Assembly: GCA_049324315.1 (NCBI GenBank)
Contig: JBMOKU010000053.1
Span: 158,179 to 222,178 of the forward strand
Direction of reading: 5' to 3'
DNA from: JBMOKU01 sp049324315
Lineage (GTDB): Bacteria; Bacillota; Clostridia; Peptostreptococcales; Thermotaleaceae
DNA: 64,000 nucleotides
Of this stretch, positions 1-8,649 are shown in pieces. The stretch's first letter is position 1. The number at the start of each line of letters is the position of its first letter. The notes under the pieces are model-generated. The model had not been told where the DNA came from and made no database searches. It saw only the letters and a list, made by a program, of their open reading frames with translations. Position numbers and translations under genes: made by a program.

Positions 1-72
1 TTTAACAAACATGATCATAAAATATACACAATTATGGCGCATTGTATAAAAGAGAACAATGGAGAGATAATA

Positions 73-109
73 AATGCAGCCTTTGATAGTTCAAAGGACT
101 GCATTTTTT
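73..109 (+). terminator. Intrinsic terminator upstream of the atp operon
   Basis: AATGCAG-CCTTTGA pairs across a TAGT loop with TCAAAGG-A-CTGCATT and is followed by a run of six T. It probably ends the transcript of a gene lying left of the window and insulates the atp operon. Confidence 0.85.
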
Positions 110-244
110 GTTAATAAAAATCTTTACGAAAATTTAATAAGCAGAAGGAGAAATGAAAATAAAATAGAAATAATAAAAAGTTATAGACTTTTTGAAAAAT
201 GTCGAATATTGTAGATGATTTGGCGAATAAATAATTTTATCAAC

Positions 245-272
245 TTGTATATTTATGTTTCAGTGATATAAT
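245..272 (+). promoter_or_regulatory. Probable SigA-type promoter of the atp operon
   Basis: TTGTAT (245-250), a 16-base spacer and a perfect TATAAT (267-272) lie just upstream of a GGAGAGG ribosome binding site and the GTG at 291. The -35 box is only a half match. No other good promoter is seen between the preceding terminator and the first gene. Confidence 0.65.
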
Positions 273-290
273 TATGAAGGAGAGGGTTTT

Positions 291-518
291 GTGGGCAGTG
301 ACAATAAAACAAACATGTTGAAAAACCTTTCTCTACTGGGATATATAGGAATTGTCATGGTGACCCCTATCATCATCGGTGTATATCTCGGCAACTTTTT
401 AGACCAGTATTTGCACACTGAAAATGTCTTCATGATTCTTATGACATGTATCGGTGTAGGTGCAGGTTTCTTAAATACATATAAAGTCGTCATGAAGGAT
501 ATGAATAAAAAGAGATAA
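291..518 (+). CDS. AtpZ/AtpI-family small membrane protein, first gene of atp operon
   Basis: A 75-residue protein with two predicted membrane helices (about residues 14-36 and 45-66) and charged ends, matching the AtpZ/AtpI class of small proteins encoded at the head of Na+ and H+ ATP synthase operons. Family members are implicated in c-ring assembly or divalent cation uptake; neither role can be read from this sequence. It starts with GTG behind a GAAGGAGAGG site. It is followed 25 bases later by a second small membrane protein of subunit I type, so the operon has two such accessory genes. Confidence 0.75.
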   Translation: MGSDNKTNMLKNLSLLGYIGIVMVTPIIIGVYLGNFLDQYLHTENVFMILMTCIGVGAGFLNTYKVVMKDMNKKR

Positions 519-543
519 CTGAGCAGAAAGGGAGTGTCTGCCC

Positions 544-951
544 TTGGGCTATACTTGGGAATTACAAAAGAAGATATTTAAATATACACTTTTGACCATG
601 ATTGTAATCGCAGTAGGGATGATGTTGTTTCTCGAAAAGCCTAAGCCGGTGGTATTAGCGCTTGTCTTTGGAACGTTAATCAGCATACTCAACTTCCGTT
701 CCTTAGCCTTAACCCTGGAAAAGGCAGTAAAGCTGCCTCCCGCACAGGCGCAAGTTTATGCAGGATCTCGATATTTTATTCGTTTTTTTATTAATGGGAT
801 TGTGATTTTTATATCAATCAAGGCAGATTATCTACATGTCCTAGGGTCAATCATAGGTTTGTTCCTTATAAAAGGCGTCATTTTGACGACAAACCTATTT
901 GATGATATAGCATTCTTTAAAAGAATCTTTATAAGAAAGGAGGAAGAATAG
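544..951 (+). CDS. atpI: ATP synthase subunit I (AtpI-like)
   Basis: A 135-residue protein with four hydrophobic segments, fitting the ATP synthase I family encoded directly before subunit a. The family is thought to help assemble the c ring; it is not part of the finished enzyme. The start is TTG at 544, nine bases behind AAAGGGAG; no in-frame ATG fits better. Its TAG stop overlaps the GTG start of atpB by one base (TAGTG), which suggests translational coupling. Confidence 0.75.
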   Translation: MGYTWELQKKIFKYTLLTMIVIAVGMMLFLEKPKPVVLALVFGTLISILNFRSLALTLEKAVKLPPAQAQVYAGSRYFIRFFINGIVIFISIKADYLHVLGSIIGLFLIKGVILTTNLFDDIAFFKRIFIRKEEE

Positions 952-1649
952 TGGAAGGAGGATTTGGCCCAAGAGTCATATTTGAGTTACCTGGAGGGAT
1001 TCCGATCACGGAAACCGTTACTACTACCTGGATTATCATGGCAGTCTTAACCATATTTGCCCTGATTGCAACGAGAAAGTTTGAATCAGTGCCCAAGGGA
1101 CTGCAGAATGTAGTTGAACTGTTAGTAGATGGGGTACATAAACTCACTGCTCAGACCATGGGCGAGGACAAAATAGCTTTTGCACCCTATATCGGTACGC
1201 TTTTGATGTATCTGGTTTGTGCAAACTTAGCGGGGTTGTTTGGATTTAGACCACCAACAGCCGATGTAAATACGACCTTAGCCTTGGCCCTGATGACCTT
1301 TGTCATGATTCACTTCTCAGGAATGAAGAGAAAAGGAGTTGGTACATACCTAAAAGGTTTCCTGGAACCTTTCCCGGTAATGCTTCCGTTAAACGTAATT
1401 GGCGAGCTAGCAACACCTATTTCACTATCATTCCGTCTCTTTGGAAACATTGTTGGAGGGTTAATCATTATGAACCTTCTATATGGGGCCCTTGCAACAC
1501 TGAGCATGAAATTGGGAATTGGAGTCCCTGTACTCCAGACTGGTATCCCTGCGGTATTACACATCTACTTTGACGTGTTTGCAGGAGTCTTACAGTCCTT
1601 TATATTCTCAATGCTGACAATGGTATTTGTCTCAATAGCAATGGATTAG
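951..1649 (+). CDS. atpB: F0 ATP synthase subunit a
   Basis: A 232-residue, five- or six-helix membrane protein forming the stator half of the ion channel. The essential arginine of the fourth helix is seen at about residue 162 in SLSFRLFGNIVGG, the strongest signature of the family. GELATP before it and the C-terminal FDVFAGVLQSFIF segment also fit. GTG start behind AAGGAGGAA. It lies between subunit I and the c-subunit genes, the standard order. Confidence 0.97.
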   Translation: MEGGFGPRVIFELPGGIPITETVTTTWIIMAVLTIFALIATRKFESVPKGLQNVVELLVDGVHKLTAQTMGEDKIAFAPYIGTLLMYLVCANLAGLFGFRPPTADVNTTLALALMTFVMIHFSGMKRKGVGTYLKGFLEPFPVMLPLNVIGELATPISLSFRLFGNIVGGLIIMNLLYGALATLSMKLGIGVPVLQTGIPAVLHIYFDVFAGVLQSFIFSMLTMVFVSIAMD

Positions 1650-1678
1650 ACCATCCAGCATGAAGGAGGGAAAAAAGG

Positions 1679-2233
1679 ATGGAGAACGCCAATTTTATTA
1701 TTAAGTTCCTTAATTGGCTGATGACCTTCGATCGAAAAGCCCTTATCCTAGCAGCATCGGCAATAGGCGCAGGCTTTGCGATGATCGCAGGGATTGGACC
1801 GGGAGTTGGTCAAGGGTATGCAGCCGGTAAAGGAGCAGAAGCAGTTAGCATTAATCCAAAGGCTGGAAAACAGGCCACAATGGTAATGCTGTTAGGAGCT
1901 GCTGTTGCAGAGACTTCAGGTATATTGGCACTGGTAATTGCATTAATTTTATTGTTTGGTAATCCGCTGGTAAACAGCGATGGGATGGTGTTGATTCTTG
2001 CAGCATCAGCAATTGGTGCAGGTTTATCCATGATTGCAGGAGTCGGACCTGGTATTGGACAGGGATATGCGGCCGGAAAGGGCACAGAAGCCACTGGAAG
2101 AAGACCGCAGTATCAATCCAATATCATCAGAGCTATGTTCCTAGGCCAGGCAGTAGCGCAGACAACCGGTATTTACGCCTTGATAATATCCTTAGTCCTT
2201 ATGTTTGCAAATCCATTGATAAAATTACTATAA
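1679..2233 (+). CDS. atpE1: Double-hairpin (V-type-like) F0 subunit c, c1
   Basis: A 184-residue fusion of two c-type hairpins, twice the usual length, with four membrane helices. The first hairpin keeps the ion-binding Glu (E78, AVAETSG) and Gln45; the second has Gln (Q161, AVAQTTGIY) in place of the Glu, although Q128 and the Tyr of the site remain. Such a protein with fewer binding sites per helix is known from the hybrid rotor of the Na+ ATP synthase of Acetobacterium woodii. It precedes a normal single-hairpin gene. Good site GAAGGAGGG before the ATG at 1679. That both proteins share one ring is inferred from the relative. Confidence 0.93.
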   Translation: MENANFIIKFLNWLMTFDRKALILAASAIGAGFAMIAGIGPGVGQGYAAGKGAEAVSINPKAGKQATMVMLLGAAVAETSGILALVIALILLFGNPLVNSDGMVLILAASAIGAGLSMIAGVGPGIGQGYAAGKGTEATGRRPQYQSNIIRAMFLGQAVAQTTGIYALIISLVLMFANPLIKLL

Positions 2234-2325
2234 ATAAAATTTTGCAGACGTATGTAATGGCAGTCAAAAAGCAAGTCAATCAATCATAGAAAAATAATGT
2301 TGAATGAATAAGGAGGAATTTAACA

Positions 2326-2592
2326 ATGGAACCTATTACAGGAAGAGCGTTAATATTAGCATGTTCAGCTATTGGAGCAGGTTTAGCGATGATTGCAGGT
2401 ATCGGACCTGGTATCGGACAAGGTTATGCAGCCGGTAAAGGTGCAGAAGGAGTTGGAAGACAGCCAGAAGCACAAGCTGATATCGTAAGAACCATGTTAC
2501 TTGGAGCAGCTGTTGCAGAGACAACTGGTATCTACGGTCTGATTATTGCCCTAATCCTTCTATTTGCAAACCCACTAATTGGACTTCTATAA
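2326..2592 (+). CDS. atpE2: F0 subunit c, single hairpin, Na+ type
   Basis: An 88-residue proteolipid with two helices and the polar GQGYAAGKGAEGVGRQPEAQ loop region. Residues Q32, V63, E65, T66 and Y70 sit at the positions that coordinate Na+ in the Ilyobacter tartaricus ring (there Q32, V63, E65, S66, Y70), so sodium specificity is predicted. It follows the double-hairpin gene after a 92-base gap with its own AAGGAGGAA site. The strong site may favour more of this subunit than of c1; that is inference. Confidence 0.96.
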   Translation: MEPITGRALILACSAIGAGLAMIAGIGPGIGQGYAAGKGAEGVGRQPEAQADIVRTMLLGAAVAETTGIYGLIIALILLFANPLIGLL

Positions 2593-2668
2593 GAAAAAAC
2601 GAAAAGAACGGAGATGGTTTTACCCATCTCCTGCTTATGAGTAATCCTTGGGGAAAGGAGTTGGTAGA

Positions 2669-3175
2669 ATGAAGGCTGGATTAGTGGAAGTAACTTGGAC
2701 GCTACTTTTCCAAATCGTTAACACACTGATTTTATTTATGATCTTGAAAAAACTGCTCTTCAAGCCTGTAACAGAATTTATGCAATCCAGACAGAATGCA
2801 ATTTCTGGTGCTATCAAAGAGGCTGAAGATAAGAATAAAGAGGCAGATCAAATCATGAAGCAGTACCAAGCAAAGCTTGAGGGTGTGCAAGAAGAAGGTA
2901 GACAAATCATCAAGGAAGCAACTCAAAGGGCTGAGCAAAGAGCAGATGAGATTGCTAAGAATGCACAGACAGATGCAAGCAAGCTAAAAGAAAGAGCTGA
3001 AGCAGATATTCAAAGAGAAAAGCAAAAGGCAATTAACGCCCTTAAAGATGAGTTGGCTGGTCTTGCTGTGATGGCTGCTGGTAAGATTATTGATAAAAAC
3101 CTGGATGCTGGACAGCATGAAACGCTCATCAAGGAGTTTATCGATGAGGTAGGGGAAGCAAAATGGCACAATTAA
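2669..3175 (+). CDS. atpF: F0 ATP synthase subunit b
   Basis: A 168-residue peripheral-stalk subunit: one N-terminal membrane helix (about residues 8-27) then a long charged, Ala/Lys/Glu-rich coiled coil ending in a helical C-terminal part that binds delta. The reading frame is open from a TTG at 2648, but AAAGGAG at 2654-2660 sits eight bases before the ATG at 2669, which gives the normal MKAGLVEVTW start. Its end overlaps atpH by 13 bases, suggesting coupled translation. Confidence 0.95.
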   Translation: MKAGLVEVTWTLLFQIVNTLILFMILKKLLFKPVTEFMQSRQNAISGAIKEAEDKNKEADQIMKQYQAKLEGVQEEGRQIIKEATQRAEQRADEIAKNAQTDASKLKERAEADIQREKQKAINALKDELAGLAVMAAGKIIDKNLDAGQHETLIKEFIDEVGEAKWHN

Positions 3176-3705
3176 TAGCAAAAACCTATGCGAAGGCCTT
3201 ATTTGATGTAGCCCTCGAACTCAAACAGATCGAGCAGTTCGGAAAAGAATTGGACGGTGTGATAGAAACATTTAACCAATATCCGGAGTTTTATGAGCTA
3301 TATAAAACACCGCAGATTAATAATGACGAAAAGAAAAAAATCATGGAAGAAGTATTCGGAAAGTCTATGAGTCAAGAGGTTATGAACCTGTTTAAAATAT
3401 TATTGGATAAAGGTAGAGCCAGTATTGTAGAATACATGACCAAAGAGTATCACAATCTTGCTAACGAACACAATAATATGGTTGAAGCAGTGGCTGTAAC
3501 CACGGTACCTCTGAAGGATGAAGATAGATCCAGACTGACTGAAAAGCTTTCTGCTATGACAGGCAAGAAGATCGTATTGAAAAACGAAATCGACAAAACA
3601 ATCATAGGTGGAATTCTTGTGAGAATCGGAGACAAGGTTATCGACGGTACGATACAGCGTCGTCTGAAGGAACTAGAGGAAAACCTAGCACAAATAATAG
3701 TTTAG
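3163..3705 (+). CDS. atpH: F1 ATP synthase subunit delta
   Basis: A 180-residue soluble stalk subunit (OSCP/delta family) linking the F1 head to subunit b. The N-terminal LIAKTYAKALFDVALE motif and C-terminal DKTIIGGILVRIGDKVIDGT signature are clear. It begins inside the end of atpF and is followed 13 bases after its stop by atpA. Confidence 0.97.
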   Translation: MAQLIAKTYAKALFDVALELKQIEQFGKELDGVIETFNQYPEFYELYKTPQINNDEKKKIMEEVFGKSMSQEVMNLFKILLDKGRASIVEYMTKEYHNLANEHNNMVEAVAVTTVPLKDEDRSRLTEKLSAMTGKKIVLKNEIDKTIIGGILVRIGDKVIDGTIQRRLKELEENLAQIIV

Positions 3706-3718
3706 GTATAGGGGTGAT

Positions 3719-5248
3719 ATGACAATGAATCTCAGACCTGAAGAAATAAGCTCAATTATAAGGGAACAGATCAAAAGATATGAGAATAAACTTCAAGTTG
3801 CAGACGTTGGTACTGTAATTCAGGTTGGTGACGGTATTGCCAGAATCCACGGATTAGAAAAGTGTATGGCAGGAGAACTTCTTGAATTTCCAGGAAGCGT
3901 ATATGGTATGGCATTAAACCTGGAAGAAGATAATGTAGGCTGCGTATTGATGGGTTCAGACGATAAGATCAAAGAGGGCGATATTGTAAAGCGTACAGGA
4001 AGAATCGTTGAAGTCCCTGTTGGGGATGCTTTGATCGGTCGTGTTGTTAATGCTTTAGGACAAGCGATTGACGGAAAAGGACCTATCAAGACCGATAAAT
4101 ACAGACCTGTTGAGTCCAATGCGCCTGGTGTTATTGACAGAAAATCCGTACATCAACCTTTACAGACTGGTATTAAGGCCATCGATGCCATGATACCGAT
4201 CGGAAGAGGACAGCGTGAGCTGATCATCGGTGACAGACAGACTGGTAAAACGGCTATCGCTGTGGATACCATCATTAATCAAAAAGAAGAAAATGTTATC
4301 TGTATCTATGTTGCCATCGGTCAAAAGAAATCTACCGTTGCGCAAATGGTGAAGACTTTGGAAGACCATGGTGCCATGGATTATACTATCATCGTATCTG
4401 CAACAGCCAGTGAATTGGCTCCGCTGCAATACATAGCACCGTATGCCGGTTGTGCCATGGGTGAGGAATTTATGCATCAAGGAAAAGATGTATTGATTAT
4501 TTACGATGACTTGTCTAAGCATGCAGTTGCTTATCGTGCTATGTCATTGCTGCTTCGTCGTCCACCGGGGCGTGAAGCATATCCGGGTGACGTATTCTAT
4601 CTTCATAGTAGATTGTTGGAAAGAGCTGCGAAGTTAAGTGATAAACTTGGGGGTGGATCTTTAACTGCACTTCCATTTATCGAAACCCAAGCTGGAGACG
4701 TTTCTGCATATATTCCAACAAACGTTATTTCCATCACGGACGGTCAGATTTTCCTTGAGTCAGAGCTATTCTTCTCAGGACAGCGTCCGGCTGTTAACGC
4801 CGGTATTTCTGTGTCCCGTGTTGGTGGGGATGCGCAGATCAAGGCAATGAAAAAGGTTGCAGGTAAAATTAAGCTTGAATTGGCTCAATATAGAGAATTG
4901 GCTGCCTTTGCCCAGTTTGGTTCAGACCTGGATAAGGATACACAAGAAAGACTTGCCCAAGGTGAAAGATTGATGGAAATCTTAAAACAGCCTCAATACG
5001 CTCCGATCAAGGTTGAGCATCAGGTTATGGTTATCTTTGCTGCCATTAATAAATATCTTCGTGACATCCCTGTACCTGCGGTTAAACGATTTGAAGCAGA
5101 ATTTATTCAATTTATGGACAGCAATTATGCTGAAATCGGAAAGGCCATTAAAGAAACAGGCGTATTGTCAGATGAAACGGAAAGTAAACTAAAGGCTGCA
5201 ATCGAAGAATTTAAAGTAGTATTCAAGAAAAGAGAAGAAATACGATAA
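3719..5248 (+). CDS. atpA: F1 ATP synthase subunit alpha
   Basis: A 509-residue non-catalytic nucleotide-binding subunit of the F1 hexamer. The Walker A motif GDRQTGKT is at about residues 171-178; the beta-barrel N-domain and C-terminal helical domain are full length. The first ATG (3719) is almost on top of the GGGGTGAT site; the ATG at 3725, giving MNLRPEEISS, has better spacing and matches the usual family start, so the true start may be two codons later. Confidence 0.98.
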   Translation: MTMNLRPEEISSIIREQIKRYENKLQVADVGTVIQVGDGIARIHGLEKCMAGELLEFPGSVYGMALNLEEDNVGCVLMGSDDKIKEGDIVKRTGRIVEVPVGDALIGRVVNALGQAIDGKGPIKTDKYRPVESNAPGVIDRKSVHQPLQTGIKAIDAMIPIGRGQRELIIGDRQTGKTAIAVDTIINQKEENVICIYVAIGQKKSTVAQMVKTLEDHGAMDYTIIVSATASELAPLQYIAPYAGCAMGEEFMHQGKDVLIIYDDLSKHAVAYRAMSLLLRRPPGREAYPGDVFYLHSRLLERAAKLSDKLGGGSLTALPFIETQAGDVSAYIPTNVISITDGQIFLESELFFSGQRPAVNAGISVSRVGGDAQIKAMKKVAGKIKLELAQYRELAAFAQFGSDLDKDTQERLAQGERLMEILKQPQYAPIKVEHQVMVIFAAINKYLRDIPVPAVKRFEAEFIQFMDSNYAEIGKAIKETGVLSDETESKLKAAIEEFKVVFKKREEIR

Positions 5249-5282
5249 AAAAATACCTACCCCAGGACATGGAGGTGAGTAA

Positions 5283-6146
5283 ATGGCAGGAATGGGAATG
5301 CGCGACATTAAGCGCAGAATCAAAAGTGTCAATAGTACCAAGCAGATTACGAAAGCAATGGAATTGACGTCTTCGGCAAAACTAAGAAGGGCCCGGGAAA
5401 GGGTTGAGAAGACCGGACCATATTTTCATACCATAAAGGATACGGTTCGTGATATCTTTGAGAACTCAAGCGGCGTTAAGCATGAGTTTGTTCAAGAAAG
5501 AGAAATCAAAAAAAGCTGCTATATTGTGATTACTGCAGATAGAGGACTTTGCGGCGGGTATAATACCAATGCGATTAAAGCTGCAACCAGCCATATGCAG
5601 GATAAAAAAGCGGTTTCTGTGATTACTGTGGGACAAAAGGCTAGGGATTACTTTAGAAATAGAAAGTATGACCTGGATGGAGAGTTTATCCATATATCAG
5701 AGAGTCCACAATATACGGATGCAAAAAAAATCAGTAATTTGATCTTGCAGCTTTATCAAGAGAAAATGGTTGATGAAGTGTATCTTGTATATACACAATT
5801 TGTCAGTACCATATCTCAAAAACCGGAAGTCATTAAGCTCCTTCCTTTGACGAAAGAGAAGAAGGAACAGAAGGACGATAAGCCTTTTGAGTATGTTTCC
5901 TACGAACCATCTCCGGAAGCTGTACTTGACTATTTGGTTCCTAAATATATCGAGAGTACTATTTTTGGCGCCATGGTAGAATCTTCAGCCAGCGAACAGG
6001 GAGCCAGAAGGGTAGCAATGGAAAGTGCAACGGATAATGCAGAAGAAATGATCTCTGCATTGACATTGACCTATAACAGGGCCCGTCAGGCAGCAATCAC
6101 CCAAGAGATCGCGGAAATCGTAGGCGGAGCTGAGGCATTAAAATAG
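5283..6146 (+). CDS. atpG: F1 ATP synthase subunit gamma
   Basis: A 287-residue central-stalk subunit. The N-terminal MRDIKRRIKSVNSTKQITKA helix and C-terminal NRARQAAITQEIAEIVGGA helix are the two halves of the rotating coiled coil, with the Rossmann-like middle domain between them. GGAGGTGAG lies a few bases before the ATG. Confidence 0.98.
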   Translation: MAGMGMRDIKRRIKSVNSTKQITKAMELTSSAKLRRARERVEKTGPYFHTIKDTVRDIFENSSGVKHEFVQEREIKKSCYIVITADRGLCGGYNTNAIKAATSHMQDKKAVSVITVGQKARDYFRNRKYDLDGEFIHISESPQYTDAKKISNLILQLYQEKMVDEVYLVYTQFVSTISQKPEVIKLLPLTKEKKEQKDDKPFEYVSYEPSPEAVLDYLVPKYIESTIFGAMVESSASEQGARRVAMESATDNAEEMISALTLTYNRARQAAITQEIAEIVGGAEALK

Positions 6147-6231
6147 CAGAGAAATACTGTAGGCTGTCGGTTGAGGTGATACAACCGTAGAAATTGCCGA
6201 CTGCCAAGGAAAAGAAAGGATGTGAACTTGC

Positions 6232-7623
6232 ATGGCGAATCATATCGGTAAAGTGGTCCAGATTATCGGGCCGGTTTTAGATATAAAATTCAGTACAGAA
6301 CATCTTCCTGAGCTGTTGAATGCGATAGAAATAAAAGTAGAAGATAGAACAATCGTTGCAGAAGTTGCGCAGCATGTTGGGGATGACACAGTAAGATGCA
6401 TTGCCATGTCATCAACAGACGGATTAGTCCGAGGTACGGATGCGGTGAATACAGGTGCAGCCATTTCCGTTCCTGTAGGAAAGGCTACCTTGGGAAGATT
6501 ATTTAATGTTTTGGGTCATACCATTGATGGAAAAGAGTCAATGGACACAGTGGAAAAATCACCTATTCATAGACCTGCACCAGCGTTTGAAGAACAAGAG
6601 CCATCTACCCAGATTTTTGAAACAGGTATCAAGGTAATTGACTTGATTGCCCCTTATGCCAAAGGTGGTAAGGTAGGTCTGTTCGGTGGTGCCGGTGTTG
6701 GTAAAACCGTTCTTATCCAGGAATTAATCAATAACATCGCGAAAGAGCACGGAGGATTGTCCGTATTTGCCGGTGTTGGTGAAAGAACAAGGGAAGGTAA
6801 CGACCTTTATCACGAAATGATTGATTCAGGAGTTATCGATAAGACAACCATGGTTTTTGGACAGATGAATGAACCGCCTGGAGCGAGGATGAGGGTTGCC
6901 CTTTCTGGATTGACCATGGCGGAAGCCTTTAGAGACCAAGGACAAGACGTACTATTGTTCATTGACAATATCTTTAGATTTACACAGGCAGGATCTGAGG
7001 TATCTGCCCTGTTGGGACGTATGCCCAGTGCCGTTGGATACCAGCCCACACTAGCAACAGAGATGGGTGCACTGCAGGAAAGAATCACAACAACCAAGAT
7101 GGGTTCCATTACATCGGTTCAAGCGGTATATGTACCTGCCGATGACTTGACGGACCCTGCTCCAGCTACTACATTTGCCCATTTGGACGCCACCACGGTA
7201 TTATCCCGTGCTATTACAGAGCTGGGTATTTATCCCGCGGTAGATCCACTGGATTCTACTTCAAGAATCATGGATCCTAATATCTTGGGAGAAGAGCATT
7301 ACAAAGTTGCCAGAGATGTTCAAGAGATTCTACAGAGATACAAAGAACTGCAAGATATTATCGCCATCCTAGGTATGGATGAATTATCTGATGAAGATAA
7401 ATTAACGGTTGCCCGTGCCAGAAAGGTTCAAAGATTCTTGTCGCAACCATTCCACGTTGCAGAACAGTTTACAGGTTCACCGGGTAAATATGTTCCATTG
7501 AAAGAAACCATCAGGGGATTTAGAGAGATCCTGGAAGGAAAGCATGACGATATTCCTGAATCAACCTTCTTTTTTGCAGGGTCTATTGACGAAGTAGTAG
7601 AAAGAGCGAAGAAACAGAGCTAG
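6232..7623 (+). CDS. atpD: F1 ATP synthase subunit beta (catalytic)
   Basis: A 463-residue catalytic subunit with Walker A GGAGVGKT at residues 152-159, the GERTREGNDLY catalytic-glutamate region, and the DELSDEDK (DELSEED-type) motif in the C-terminal domain. AAAGGATGTGA precedes the ATG at 6232. Unlike the tightly packed genes upstream, it is separated from atpC by 237 bases that hold a palindromic repeat. Confidence 0.98.
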   Translation: MANHIGKVVQIIGPVLDIKFSTEHLPELLNAIEIKVEDRTIVAEVAQHVGDDTVRCIAMSSTDGLVRGTDAVNTGAAISVPVGKATLGRLFNVLGHTIDGKESMDTVEKSPIHRPAPAFEEQEPSTQIFETGIKVIDLIAPYAKGGKVGLFGGAGVGKTVLIQELINNIAKEHGGLSVFAGVGERTREGNDLYHEMIDSGVIDKTTMVFGQMNEPPGARMRVALSGLTMAEAFRDQGQDVLLFIDNIFRFTQAGSEVSALLGRMPSAVGYQPTLATEMGALQERITTTKMGSITSVQAVYVPADDLTDPAPATTFAHLDATTVLSRAITELGIYPAVDPLDSTSRIMDPNILGEEHYKVARDVQEILQRYKELQDIIAILGMDELSDEDKLTVARARKVQRFLSQPFHVAEQFTGSPGKYVPLKETIRGFREILEGKHDDIPESTFFFAGSIDEVVERAKKQS

Positions 7624-7711
7624 TGAAGTTAGAAGTTAATCGTTAGTAGTTTATCGTTTATCGTGATTCGTTTGAGAAAGTAACTGAGAAGTTGAAATTT
7701 CTTGGGGATAA

Positions 7712-7780
7712 GAGACTTGGGGACTGTACCTGCTGTCACGCCCGCTTTTGGCGGGACTGAGGGACTGTCCCCATGTCTCC
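7712..7780. repeat. Repeat A, copy 1, inside the atp operon
   Basis: Imperfect palindrome with outer arms of the ACTTGGGGACTGTACC / GGGACTGTCCCCATGT type and an inner CGCCCGC-TTTT-GGCGGG hairpin. Near-identical copies occur at 21784, 22157, 48851, 59621 and 60252. It lies between atpD and atpC, flanked by degenerate GTTAG/CTAAC-like sequence (7624-7670 and 7830-7845). Confidence 0.9.
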
Positions 7781-7860
7781 AAGAACCGCTTCAGACGATT
7801 AACCATATTCGACAAGCAGTCAATGACCAACTTCTAACCCACTTCTACGGAGGTGAAGAA

Positions 7861-8268
7861 ATGGCTTCAACTTTTCAAATTGAAATCGTAACACCTGACA
7901 GAAAGCTGTACGAAGGGGAAGCGGAAATGGTGATTGTCAGAACCACAGAAGGAGACCTGGCCATCTTGAAAAACCATATGTCTTTGGTAAGCCCCTTGGC
8001 AGTTGGTGGTATTCGTATAAAGAATAAGGGCGAATATAAAGAGGCCGCTTGTGCTGGTGGTTTTGTTCAGGTTAGACAAGACAAAACCACGATTATTACA
8101 GATTCAGCAGAGTGGCCGGAAGAAATTGACGTTGAACGTGCCAGAAAAGCAGCTGAAAGAGCTGAGGAACGTTTAAAATCAAAGGAGTCCAGCGAAGTTG
8201 ATATCATTAGGGCACAGATTGCCCTAGATAGAGCGTTAAATAGACTTCGAATTGCCAAAAGAGATTAA
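7861..8268 (+). CDS. atpC: F1 ATP synthase subunit epsilon
   Basis: A 135-residue central-stalk subunit: beta-sandwich N-terminal domain (FQIEIVTPDRKLYEGEAEMV, GDLAILKNHM) and a two-helix C-terminal domain (AERAEERL...ALDRALNRLRIAK). The frame is open upstream to 7702, but that stretch is translated repeat DNA; ACGGAGGTGAAGAA directly before the ATG at 7861 fixes the start. Last gene of the operon, followed by a strong terminator. Confidence 0.96.
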   Translation: MASTFQIEIVTPDRKLYEGEAEMVIVRTTEGDLAILKNHMSLVSPLAVGGIRIKNKGEYKEAACAGGFVQVRQDKTTIITDSAEWPEEIDVERARKAAERAEERLKSKESSEVDIIRAQIALDRALNRLRIAKRD

Positions 8269-8274
8269 CTTTTC

Positions 8275-8305
8275 ATCCCGAACAGAAATGTTCGGGATTT
8301 TTTTT
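8275..8305 (+). terminator. Intrinsic terminator of the atp operon
   Basis: Perfect ten-base stem ATCCCGAACA / TGTTCGGGAT with a GAAA loop and a run of seven T, seven bases after the atpC stop. Confidence 0.95.
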
Positions 8306-8309
8306 ATAA

Positions 8310-8368
8310 CACATAGGAAATTATGAACATTAAAAAACTGTGGATAACTTCATAATTTCCGTTATGTG
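8310..8368. repeat. Long imperfect inverted repeat
   Basis: CACATA-GG-AAATTATGAA is matched by TTCATAATTT-CCG-TTATGTG about 22 bases later, giving a near-20-base stem. Unlike the terminators around it there is no T run. It could be a small MITE-like element; no second copy was seen in the window. Confidence 0.5.
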
Positions 8369-8371
8369 TTT

Positions 8372-8412
8372 CAAAAAAGTCTTCCTTTAAATCTTCCAAT
8401 GGAAGACTTTTT
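8372..8412. terminator. Bidirectional intrinsic terminator
   Basis: AAAAAAGTCTTCC and GGAAGACTTTTTTA form a stem with A and T runs on both sides, so it can end transcription on either strand. Confidence 0.65.
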
Positions 8413-8446
8413 TATTTTGCTTAAGGAAATAACTTGTGCAAGAATA

Positions 8447-8539
8447 AGCGGAGCCATGGGGACGGTTCGAGCGTTTCCGAAGCGTAGCGAAGGACCGCAG
8501 GGAAAACGATGGAACTGTCCCCGTGGCATAGCGGATGTA
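8447..8539. repeat. Repeat B, copy 1
   Basis: Begins AGCGGAGCCATGGGGACGG, has a GCGTTTCCGAAGCGTAGCGA centre and ends GGAACTGTCCCCGTGGC plus AGCGGATGT. Outer arms GCCATGGGGACGGTTC and GAACTGTCCCCGTGGC are nearly complementary. Other full copies: 14704, 15741, 17689, 22857. Confidence 0.9.
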
Positions 8540-8649
8540 ACATACTTAGTAAAATTTATATAGAAAATAAAGGAAATTAGAAAATTTTGCAGAAATATCC
8601 TATTTTAAGGAAAATAATACAAAAAATGATGAAGAAAGGGGGAAAAAGT

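Noticed and set aside
7702..7860. Open frame joined in front of atpC
   Set aside because: It is a translated repeat A; a proper ribosome binding site and family start lie at 7861.
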